This document shows, in pieces, positions 48,925 through 56,214 of a DNA stretch of 64,000 nucleotides. Origin of the DNA: Alkalispirochaeta americana (GTDB taxonomy: Bacteria; Spirochaetota; Spirochaetia; DSM-27196; Alkalispirochaetaceae); contig NZ_FTMS01000007.1 in assembly GCF_900156105.1 (NCBI RefSeq), positions 1 through 64,000 of the forward strand. The letters run 5' to 3'. The stretch's first letter is position 1. Every line of letters begins with the position of its first letter. Position numbers and translations under genes: made by a program. Below the pieces are notes generated by a model that was not told where the DNA came from, ran no database searches, and was given only the letters and a program-made list of their open reading frames with translations.

Positions 48925-49872
48925 TCAGGACTGATCCGGCGCCCGAAGGCGCAGAGTCTCCGGATCAGGTCGATATACCGGGTTCATGGGATTTGCTGTC
49001 CACTCAACCCAGGCACCATCGTAGAGACGGAGCGAGCGATAGCCCGCGTTATAGAGGGCCAGGAACGTAGGAGTTCCCCGGATCGAGGTATGGCAGTAGA
49101 GGATCACATCCTTTGTGTAATCTATCCCCTGCTTCAGGTAGTCGATCCTGATGTGGTTCACGGGCTTGAAGGTCCCATCGCGGAAGTTGTTCTGCCGGTA
49201 ATCGATGTGGAGCGCCCCGGGGATGTGCCCTTCCAGGAACTCTTCATCGGAACGGGTATCGATGAGGACAACCGAAGGATCGGGCTCGTTCAGGTGAGCA
49301 CGAACTTCGGCGGCGGAGATCATCATGGTCTTGTCAGCCTGTTGTGCCGTGAAGACTGCCGGTGTGATCGCCGGAGCCTCCGTGGTGAGGCTGTAGCCCT
49401 CCCGCTTCAGTGCCTCCAGCCCTCCGCTCACCACCTTTACCTGATGATGGCCGTAGACCTTCAAGGTCCACCAGAGACGGGCCGCGTCCATATTGTTGTT
49501 GTCGTCGTAGACCACCACCAGAGAATCGTTGCTGATCCCCCGGGAGCCCAGGGCGCGTTCAATCTGTTCCGGCGGGGCAAGCAGGGCCGGGAAGGGGGTC
49601 ATCACCACGATATCGGCCCGGGAGACGTTCACCGCTCCGGGGATGTGCCCCTGCCGATAGTCAGGAGCGCTCCTGGCGTCTACCAGTATTGCCCCGGGCT
49701 GCTCCAGCAGAGCTGCCACGGCCGAGGCCTCGACAATTTCCGTTCCCGTCTCTCCCGTGGGCCTGGGAGCGCAACCTGCCAGAATTACCAGTCCCAGAAT
49801 CACCACCCCCGTACACGCGATCTTCAGGAGATTTCCCGAGGCTGCTGCAGAAGACCGTTTTCTTCGGTTCAT
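48925..49872 (-). CDS. Thiosulfate-sulfurtransferase-like lipoprotein
   Basis: A 315-residue protein with a basic start, signal helix and lipobox VILAGCAP. It has two rhodanese domains as in SseA-type sulfurtransferases: the first (VDARSAPDYRQGHIPGAVNV, VVVYDDNNNMDAARLWW) lacks the Cys; the second (IDTRSDEEFLEGHIPGALHI, ILYCHTSIRGTPTF) has the catalytic Cys. It probably transfers sulfur from thiosulfate at the outer face of the inner membrane. Its ATG overlaps the end of the upstream flavoprotein gene by four bases. Confidence 0.88.
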   Translation of the reverse strand: MNRRKRSSAAASGNLLKIACTGVVILGLVILAGCAPRPTGETGTEIVEASAVAALLEQPGAILVDARSAPDYRQGHIPGAVNVSRADIVVMTPFPALLAPPEQIERALGSRGISNDSLVVVYDDNNNMDAARLWWTLKVYGHHQVKVVSGGLEALKREGYSLTTEAPAITPAVFTAQQADKTMMISAAEVRAHLNEPDPSVVLIDTRSDEEFLEGHIPGALHIDYRQNNFRDGTFKPVNHIRIDYLKQGIDYTKDVILYCHTSIRGTPTFLALYNAGYRSLRLYDGAWVEWTANPMNPVYRPDPETLRLRAPDQS

Positions 49873-51128
49873 AGCGCCACCTCAACGGGCGTCTCCACCA
49901 GCTTGTTCAAGGCCTCGGCGACGCTCTTTTTGTCGCACCGGGTGGAGGTCTCCACCACCTCCCCAGCCTTGGTGTAGAAGACTGTCATGGGTTCTACATC
50001 ACACCCCAGGCGTTCACAGAGGCTCTTGCCCTTGTACTGGTCAATCACGTTCAGCTTTACCTGGCCGTTGAAAGCGGTCTCGATCTCCTGCATCATGGGC
50101 AACAGTTCCCGGCTGGGAGCATCGATTGCGCTATAGACGTAGATGAGCCCCACCTTTTCTTTCTGCATCAGCTGGTTCTCGAACATCTCTGTCTCGGCGA
50201 TGTATTTTTCTGCCCCCACACCGGCTATGGCGCCGTCACCCACGGCGGTGGCCACCTGCTTCAGCTCCTTCTCCCGCACATCGCCGCAGGCAAAGACCCC
50301 GGGGATTCCCGTTTCCATGTGCTCGTTGGTGATGATGTACTGTCGCTGGGACATGGAGACCTTGTCCACAAAGATCTCCGTGTTGGGCTCGTAGCCGATA
50401 AACTCGAAACAGTTGTCGACATCCACGGGGATGATCTCGCCGGTTTTGAGATTCTTCAGGTTTACCCGGCTCAAGTGGCCGTCGCCTTCAAAACTCTCGA
50501 CCACGGTGTTCCAGATGAAGGTCATCTTGGGGTTTGCCAGGGCCGCGTCGCGGGCGATCTCGTTGCAGTCCATCTTGCCCTCGTCGTGGATCACGCTGAC
50601 GATCACCTCTTTGGCAAACTTGGAGAGAAAGGTCCCCTCCTCAATGGCTGCATCGCCGGAGCCGATCACCATCACCGTCTTGTCGGTGTTGGCGGCGGCG
50701 TCGCAGGTGGCGCAGAAGGATATCCCCTTGTCAAAGAGGTATTTTTCCTCGTTTTTTGCCTTGGTCACCCGGGGGCGCCCCCCCGAGGCGATGATCACCG
50801 TCTTGGCCTCGTAGGTGGTGCGGAAGGTTTCAACCTCTTTTGTCTCGCCCTCGAGGGCCACCGATTTCACGTCGGTGAGCTTGAACCGTACGCCGAACTT
50901 TTTGGCCTGCTTGTGAAAGAGCTCCATCAGCCCCAGACCGGTGGTTCCCTCGGGAAAGCCCGGGTAGTTCTCGATCTCGTTCGTGTAGGTTGCAAGACCT
51001 CCGATAAGCGATTTTTCTATGAGTAGTGTGGACAGGTGTGCCCTGCCGCAGTAGATTGCAGCGGTGAGGCCAGCGGGCCCCCCGCCGATAACCACCACAT
51101 CGTATTGTTCCCGTTTTTTTTCGCGCAT
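49869..51128 (-). CDS. Thioredoxin-reductase-like flavoprotein with fused C-terminal Trx-like domain
   Basis: The 419-residue protein has FAD site VVVIGGGPAGLTAAIYCGRA, redox motif CATCDA (family: CATCDG), second nucleotide site VMVIGSGDAAIEEGTFLSKF and the FAD tail GVFACGDVRE. The NADPH-specifying HRRxxxR is replaced by IHDEGKMDCNE. About 110 extra residues from VGLIYVYSAIDAPSRELLPM look like a thioredoxin fold without CxxC. Such changes suggest another electron donor or acceptor. It lies between rhodanese and YeeE genes, implying reduction of persulfides or disulfides in sulfur relay. ATG 51128 has no close competitor. Confidence 0.85.
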   Translation of the reverse strand: MREKKREQYDVVVIGGGPAGLTAAIYCGRAHLSTLLIEKSLIGGLATYTNEIENYPGFPEGTTGLGLMELFHKQAKKFGVRFKLTDVKSVALEGETKEVETFRTTYEAKTVIIASGGRPRVTKAKNEEKYLFDKGISFCATCDAAANTDKTVMVIGSGDAAIEEGTFLSKFAKEVIVSVIHDEGKMDCNEIARDAALANPKMTFIWNTVVESFEGDGHLSRVNLKNLKTGEIIPVDVDNCFEFIGYEPNTEIFVDKVSMSQRQYIITNEHMETGIPGVFACGDVREKELKQVATAVGDGAIAGVGAEKYIAETEMFENQLMQKEKVGLIYVYSAIDAPSRELLPMMQEIETAFNGQVKLNVIDQYKGKSLCERLGCDVEPMTVFYTKAGEVVETSTRCDKKSVAEALNKLVETPVEVAL

Positions 51129-51159
51129 GATCTGTTCCTTGGGAATCTGTTCCCCGGGA

Positions 51160-51711
51160 TTACATGAAGAACTTCACCAGCATTTTGCTGCCGATGACCG
51201 CTCCCAGAAAGAGGAAGGCTCCAAAGACCCAGCCCGAGAGGGAGAGCATGGAAATTCCCGAAAAGAGAGCTCCGATATTGCAGCCGAAGGCGATCCGTGC
51301 CCCGTAGCCCATCAGGAGGCCTCCCAGAACAGCCGCCACGACCTGCTTTTTTGTCTTGATCTGTTTGACTTTGAACCCCGAAGCGATAAGGACCGAGAAA
51401 AGTGCCCCCGCGATGATACCCAGATTGCGGATAGAGGCGGGATCCCGGAGAAATCCCCGTTCCAGGACTGCCTGGGCGCCGTCGGAGGAGAAGTAGTACC
51501 ACTTTCCAACGGAGCCGCCCAGGGCTTCGTAGATCCAGGCGCCCCAGTTTGCGAAGGCTGCCGATACGCCCCAGGGATTACCGGTGACAGCCAGAGAGAC
51601 GATCTGGAATACCGAGAGCAGAATCGCGCCGGTGAGATACGGCCACGCATCTTTAAGCCACAGTTTGTAGTAGTCGTTGGCAGCGATAGTATCAGACAGT
51701 TTCTTCAACAT
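51160..51711 (-). CDS. YeeE/YedE transporter, C-terminal-half subunit
   Basis: A 183-residue membrane protein with about four to five helices, matching the second half of YeeE/YedE (TsuA) thiosulfate transporters. The conserved segment GARIAFGCNIGALFSGISML and GWVFGAFLFLGAVIGSKM holds one of the functional cysteines. In most relatives the two halves are one protein. ATG 51711 is preceded by GGAG seven bases away. It is adjacent to tusA, and the N-terminal half lies just upstream of tusA. Confidence 0.85.
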   Translation of the reverse strand: MLKKLSDTIAANDYYKLWLKDAWPYLTGAILLSVFQIVSLAVTGNPWGVSAAFANWGAWIYEALGGSVGKWYYFSSDGAQAVLERGFLRDPASIRNLGIIAGALFSVLIASGFKVKQIKTKKQVVAAVLGGLLMGYGARIAFGCNIGALFSGISMLSLSGWVFGAFLFLGAVIGSKMLVKFFM

Positions 51712-51725
51712 AGAGCGCTCCGTCC

Positions 51726-51953
51726 TTACTTTGCTTTCTCGATGACCACGTCCCACTCGCCGTCGTCGACCTCTTCGATCTCGACGTTGTGTCCCGCCTC
51801 ACGGGCCCACTCGGGAACGTTTTTCATGGCGCAGGAGTGATCGATCTGAACGATCAGCACGTCGCCTACATCAAGCTTTTCCAGAGCCTTCTGGGCCTTC
51901 ACCAGCGGAACCGGACAAGCCTCGCCCAAACAATCCAGTGTTTCTTCTTTCAT
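51726..51953 (-). CDS. tusA: TusA/SirA-family sulfur carrier
   Basis: The 75-residue protein has the family motif LGEACPVPLVKAQKALEKL with the sulfur-carrying Cys13 in CPVPL. It continues to VDDGEWDVVIEKAK with the two-layer alpha/beta fold. In the YeeE (TsuA) system a TusA-like partner (TsuB) accepts thiosulfate sulfur on the cytoplasmic side. Here it is encoded between the two YeeE halves, which supports the same role. Confidence 0.92.
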   Translation of the reverse strand: MKEETLDCLGEACPVPLVKAQKALEKLDVGDVLIVQIDHSCAMKNVPEWAREAGHNVEIEEVDDGEWDVVIEKAK

Positions 51954-51986
51954 GACACGCTCCTTCAGGATTTCCTGTTGAAATAA

Positions 51987-52703
51987 TTAGTGCGTTCCCG
52001 CACGTTGTTTTGCCTTGGCGTACTTGTCAGCCGCGATCCACAGAAATGCAATGATCAGCAACTGCACTGCAATGGCCCCGAACCACCCGAAAACGTCGGG
52101 CAGAAAGACCCGGGGCGAAGTGGCGATAAAGTTGAGCTCCCACCAGCCAAAAGATGCAGCTCCCAGAAGAGATCCCACCACAAAGAAAACCAGCGAGAGG
52201 GTCTGCATGAGGAAGCCTTCGCCCACGCGCATGAGCGTTCCCGAGGCACATCCTCCGGCGATAACCATGCCGATCCCGAACATGGTAGCTCCCACAGCGG
52301 TGGAGACCCCGATGGGTGCTACAAATCCCTGGGCGGGGAGGGGCAATCCTGCCTGGTGGGCTCCGTAGAGGATCGCCCAGAATCCAAGGCTGGTAACGGC
52401 GAAGGCTGTCAGAACCGCCTTGGTAAGGCTGGTCCCCCCCGTGAGGAAGGGATCACGCAGGGACGCGGTGAAACAGAACCGGGCCTTCTGGAGGATGAAC
52501 CCGAAGGCGATCCCCGTGAACCAGAAGAACGCCAGGGTTCCCGACTCTCTCATGATGCCCAACCCGATCGCGATGATCGCAATTCCTGCAAGTAATCCCA
52601 GTGGAATCTGGCTTTTTTTCTTTTTCCTGGACCGGGAGCTCCCGCTCCGGCGGATACTCGAAGAGGACGCAGCCGTTCCAGCAGGCTCAGTTGATTCGCC
52701 CAT
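51987..52703 (-). CDS. YeeE/YedE transporter, N-terminal-half subunit
   Basis: A 238-residue membrane protein. A Ser/Lys-rich cytoplasmic start (SRSRKKKKSQ) is followed by about six helices. Conserved segments are GFILQKARFCFTASLRDPFL and GMVIAGGCASGTLMRVGEGF, each with a cysteine placed as in single-chain YeeE proteins. With the 183-residue gene after tusA it would rebuild a full transporter. It is the first gene of the operon; the AT-rich region after 52703 holds its promoter. Confidence 0.88.
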   Translation of the reverse strand: MGESTEPAGTAASSSSIRRSGSSRSRKKKKSQIPLGLLAGIAIIAIGLGIMRESGTLAFFWFTGIAFGFILQKARFCFTASLRDPFLTGGTSLTKAVLTAFAVTSLGFWAILYGAHQAGLPLPAQGFVAPIGVSTAVGATMFGIGMVIAGGCASGTLMRVGEGFLMQTLSLVFFVVGSLLGAASFGWWELNFIATSPRVFLPDVFGWFGAIAVQLLIIAFLWIAADKYAKAKQRAGTH

Positions 52704-52784
52704 AGCTATGCTCCTTCGCAGACGTGTGCATTTGGTAAAGGTTGTGTTCTGCTGTCTGTATCAGCAGTGAAATAAGTATAGGGG

Positions 52785-52798
52785 TATCTATATAGATA
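52785..52798. promoter_or_regulatory. Palindrome in divergent promoter region
   Basis: TATCTATATAGATA is a perfect 14-bp palindrome in an AT-rich spacer between the sulfur operon and a divergent small gene. CCTATAGG at 52821-52828 is another short palindrome. These could be operators for a redox or sulfur-sensing repressor; none is encoded nearby. Confidence 0.45.
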
Positions 52799-52916
52799 GT
52801 CAACCATTCTCTTCTTCTTGCCTATAGGTTATTTTATATATGATTTATCTCTATATGTTGTTATAATGATCCTGTTATTGTCAGTCTTATTCTGTTTTGT
52901 TCCAGGGAGGTGTTAC

Positions 52917-53300
52917 GTGAACGGAGAGGCCCTATTCAATCCCGACAGCTACAAGGACGATCAGGTCGATGAAGAAGCTCTGGGCGAGGCCTTTGGCCAG
53001 AAGCTGGAAAATCTGGGTGCCACCAAGGCCCGGGGAATATTTTCCCGAATACAAGAGACTTTTTCCGGGGCCGAGATGGCCGAAGTCTGCGGACGGGTTC
53101 TTGGTACCATCAACGCCGAGTGCGGGGCCGATGAGTTTCATCGGTGGAACTATGATCATCTGGAGTTCATTATCGAGCTTGCCCGGGAGTTTGATCTTGT
53201 AATTCCCCGGAACCTCCTGAACGGACTGCCGGAGCAGCTGATTCTCCTGGTGGAGGCCAAGCGGCTGGGTGATCCCGGTTGCGATGACCAGGACCGGTAG
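52917..53300 (+). CDS. Small protein of unknown function
   Basis: A 127-residue acidic protein: VNGEALFNPDSYKDDQVDEE, a helix with LGEAFGQKLENLGATKARGIF, and EFIIELAREFDLVIPRNLLN. No family is recognised and no signal peptide or metal motif is visible. GTG 52917 is chosen because GGGAGG precedes it by a suitable distance; a longer frame from 52818 would add a hydrophobic helix encoded by AT-rich promoter-like DNA. It is divergent from the sulfur operon and 116 bases ahead of lysA. Confidence 0.5.
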   Translation: MNGEALFNPDSYKDDQVDEEALGEAFGQKLENLGATKARGIFSRIQETFSGAEMAEVCGRVLGTINAECGADEFHRWNYDHLEFIIELAREFDLVIPRNLLNGLPEQLILLVEAKRLGDPGCDDQDR

Positions 53301-53416
53301 GTCCTGCCAGGTCCGGGCCACAGCCCTGGCTCGGGGCGTCTCGTGCTGACCCTTTTTTTTCCGTCTCCGGCGCTCCGGGCTTGACCTCGGGGCGCTCTCT
53401 GCGTACCTTCTGCGCC

Positions 53417-54685
53417 ATGAAAACCGAATCCCTGAAACCGTTGCCCTTTGACGCGGCCTTTCTTGAGGAGGTGGCAAAAACCCACCCCACACCGTTTCAC
53501 CTGTACGACGAGGCGGCGATTCGCGACCACGCCCGCCGGTTTCTGGAGGCCTTTTCCTGGGTTCCGGGCGGGTTTTACAACTACTATGCCGTGAAGGCCC
53601 TGCCAAACCCGGCGGTCCTGGAAATCCTGCGGGATCAGGGCATGGGGTTCGACTGTAGCAGCGCAACCGAGCTTGCCCTGATGGAAAAGATGGGCATTCG
53701 GGGTGAAGAGATTATTTTTACCTCCAACAATACGCCTGCCGAGGAGTTTCGCCAGGCCCGGGATCTGGGGGCGATCATCAACCTGGATGATCTGACGCAT
53801 GTGGATTTTCTGGCCCGCGAGGCGGGAATGCCCGAACTGATCTGCCTGCGGTATAACCCGGGTCCTCTGAAAGAGGGCAACGCCATCATCGGGAACCCCC
53901 AGGAAGCAAAATACGGCTTTACCCGGGAGCAGCTCTTTCAGGGGTACCGCAGGGCGCGGGACCTGGGAGCTCGCCGTTTCGGACTTCACACCATGGTGGC
54001 ATCCAACGAGTTGAACCCCGAGTATTTTGTCGAGACGGCCCGCATCCTCTTTGAGCTGGTGGTGGAGCTCAAGACCGAACTGGGGATACAGATCGAGTTT
54101 GTGAACCTCGGCGGCGGGATCGGGATTCCCTACCGGCCCGATCAGCAGGCTGTAGATTACCAGGTGCTCTCCCGGGGCATTCAAGGAGCGTACCAGGAGA
54201 TCATTGTGGAGGCCGGTCTTGATCCGGTGCGGGTTGTAACGGAAAACGGAAGGGTCGTAACTGGTCCCTACGGATGGCTGATCACTCGCGTCCGGCACCG
54301 GAAAGAAACCTACAAGCGCTACCTGGGGGTTGATGCCACCATGGCAGATCTGATGCGGCCTGGCATGTACGGGGCCTACCATCATATCACCGTTCTTGGC
54401 CACGAGGGCGAGCCCCCCGGTGAAACCTGCGATGTGACAGGCAGCCTCTGCGAAAACAACGACAAGTTTGCCCTGGACCGGGATCTGCCCCGGGCCGAGG
54501 TGGGAGATCTTCTTGCGATTCACGATACGGGAGCTCACGGTCATGCCATGGGGTTCAATTACAACGGAAAACCTCGTTGTGCCGAGTTGCTGCTCCGGCA
54601 GGATCGGTCGGTACAACTGATTCGCCGGGCCGAGACAATTGACGATGTCCTGCAGACGATTCAGTGGAAGAGCGACCCGGTTTAG
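53417..54685 (+). CDS. lysA: Diaminopimelate decarboxylase-like enzyme
   Basis: A 422-residue fold-III PLP enzyme. The PLP lysine is Lys60 in YNYYAVKALPNP; FDCSSATELALMEKMG, RYNPGPLKEG, KYGFTREQL, VNLGGGIGIPY and the phosphate-binding ENGRVVTGP follow. The active-site Cys appears in VTGSLCENNDKFALDRDLP. These fit diaminopimelate decarboxylase, the last step of lysine synthesis. The substrate-binding loop is unusual enough that a related decarboxylase remains possible. ATG 53417 gives the normal length. Confidence 0.85.
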   Translation: MKTESLKPLPFDAAFLEEVAKTHPTPFHLYDEAAIRDHARRFLEAFSWVPGGFYNYYAVKALPNPAVLEILRDQGMGFDCSSATELALMEKMGIRGEEIIFTSNNTPAEEFRQARDLGAIINLDDLTHVDFLAREAGMPELICLRYNPGPLKEGNAIIGNPQEAKYGFTREQLFQGYRRARDLGARRFGLHTMVASNELNPEYFVETARILFELVVELKTELGIQIEFVNLGGGIGIPYRPDQQAVDYQVLSRGIQGAYQEIIVEAGLDPVRVVTENGRVVTGPYGWLITRVRHRKETYKRYLGVDATMADLMRPGMYGAYHHITVLGHEGEPPGETCDVTGSLCENNDKFALDRDLPRAEVGDLLAIHDTGAHGHAMGFNYNGKPRCAELLLRQDRSVQLIRRAETIDDVLQTIQWKSDPV

Positions 54686-54756
54686 GAGAGAGCAGTTTCG
54701 TTGAGGAGCAACTTAGAGTTCAACTTAGTTGAGAGGCAGTTTTAGTCAGGAGCAGT

Positions 54757-55239
54757 TCAGGAGTGTGAGCGCAGGAGTGCGCCCTGAAAGGCGCTACAGA
54801 CCTTCTGCTCCACCTCTTCCTGGCAGAGGCAGGCCAAAAGCTCCTGGCGGAACAGTTCGTTTCGGGCCAGCGTTGCAAGGCACGAAAGTATGCGCAGGTA
54901 GTCAATCTGGCGATCGGGGTGGCTTGCCACAACGAAGAGCAGATGTACCGGCATGCCGTCGAAGGCCTGAAAATCTATCCCTTCCCGGGACACGCCCAGA
55001 GCGATCTCGCTGGTTGGCACCTGATAGGTTCTGCCGTGGGCTATGGCGATTCCGTGACCAAACCCCGTTGATTGTTCCTGTTCCCGTTTGATGACAGCCT
55101 GGGTGAAGGTCTCAAGATCAAGCCCGGGGATGGCCCGGAAGGTGCTGGTCTGGAAGATCGTCTCGCGGATTGCATCAAACTTGTTTGTTTGGGTCAGGTC
55201 CCAGAGAACGCTGCCCGGTGGAAAAAAGCCAGTGTACAT
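54757..55239 (-). CDS. PTS EIIA (PtsN/fructose-type) domain protein
   Basis: The 160-residue protein is a single EIIA-2 domain: FDAIRETIFQTSTFRAIPGL, REQEQSTGFGHGIAIAHGRT with the phosphorylatable His68, and LLFVVASHPDRQIDYLRIL. Without fused EIIB/EIIC it is more likely a regulatory PtsN-type protein than a sugar transporter component. It is transcribed towards lysA and ends 71 bases from its stop. The short spacer holds imperfect repeats of AGGAGCA. Confidence 0.85.
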   Translation of the reverse strand: MYTGFFPPGSVLWDLTQTNKFDAIRETIFQTSTFRAIPGLDLETFTQAVIKREQEQSTGFGHGIAIAHGRTYQVPTSEIALGVSREGIDFQAFDGMPVHLLFVVASHPDRQIDYLRILSCLATLARNELFRQELLACLCQEEVEQKVCSAFQGALLRSHS

Positions 55240-55440
55240 GACAACTACATCCCCCAGTATAGATACCGGGTGGCACCGATTGTGTCAAGGGCTTTTCAAG
55301 CGCAACTGCCACCCCTTATATCTGAATATCGGAACGGGATGGTATGAAGTAAAGCCCCAAGGAAACGAAAGACTCCCGGTACAGAAAACCTTCAGGTACA
55401 GAAAGCCCCCAGACACAGAAAACCTGCGGACACACCGCCC

Positions 55441-56214
55441 TCAGGCGATGCAGTGGAGTCGGCAGGCGCAGCGTGTGTCTGTTGTCGGGGCCTGGTCTGT
55501 TGCCGATCCCCGGGAGGACGCTTCGTCCCGGACGTGGATCTCGGCAATGGGTGCTTCCTCCGTGCCGCCAGTGATAACGGCGTATTCCTGGCCGACCTTT
55601 GTCTCGGCGGTAAAGCTCAGGGCGTGAAGCCCTGCAGGGGAGGAGAACATTCGGGGTGCCTCGTCGAGGAACCACTGAGCGTAGCGGGCGTTGTTCACGT
55701 GGGCGTTTCGGTCGGTATCGCTGGGGCGAACGCGGTGCCATCGGGCTGCTTCCAGCAGAGGAAGCGCCTCCTCCGGGGGGATCGTCGGCATCCGGCCCAG
55801 GGGCATCTCCAGCTGGTAAGCCCCGGTGAGCTTTTCGGGCGGAAAATAGCGTTCGGGCCGTACGGGCTTGCTTTCCCGGGCCGTGAGGATGATCCACGAC
55901 GACGTGGCCTCGGCCAGGAGCTCTCCCCCGGTGGTGTGGAGGGTAAACTCCCGCAGCGCCAGGAGACGTTCCATGCGGCTGGGCCAGGTGGTGATCACCA
56001 CATCTTCGCCCCAGGCGGGACGGCGGGTACACCGAACCCCCAGGCGGTGGAGCACCCAGAAGAGAGAAGGTTCATCCTCGGTGAAGGCGATCCCCAGTTT
56101 CTCGGCGTGCCGCCAGGCCCCCTCCTGAAAGAGGCTGGCCATGCCGTCAAGTCCAAGGCGATCATCGGGAGCGCAGAGAAAACTGGGAATGGTCATGGAA
56201 TATTCAAAAGTCAT
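55441..56214 (-). CDS. Acyl-ACP thioesterase
   Basis: The 257-residue protein has two hot-dog domains as in FatA/FatB-like bacterial thioesterases: GLDGMASLFQEGAWRHAEKL, LFWVLHRLGVRCTRRPAWGE, and in the second domain VRPSDTDRNAHVNNARYAQW, which holds the conserved Asp/Asn/His group. It releases fatty acids from acyl carrier protein. The C-terminal 20 residues (SSRGSATDQAPTTDTRC) are non-conserved. Its ATG overlaps the stop of the upstream GH13 gene, so the two are co-translated. Confidence 0.85.
   Translation of the reverse strand: MTFEYSMTIPSFLCAPDDRLGLDGMASLFQEGAWRHAEKLGIAFTEDEPSLFWVLHRLGVRCTRRPAWGEDVVITTWPSRMERLLALREFTLHTTGGELLAEATSSWIILTARESKPVRPERYFPPEKLTGAYQLEMPLGRMPTIPPEEALPLLEAARWHRVRPSDTDRNAHVNNARYAQWFLDEAPRMFSSPAGLHALSFTAETKVGQEYAVITGGTEEAPIAEIHVRDEASSRGSATDQAPTTDTRCACRLHCIA

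Noticed and set aside
52818-52916. Membrane-anchored version of the 127-residue protein
   Set aside because: The hydrophobic stretch comes from AT-rich promoter-like DNA, and GTG 52917 has a good ribosome site.
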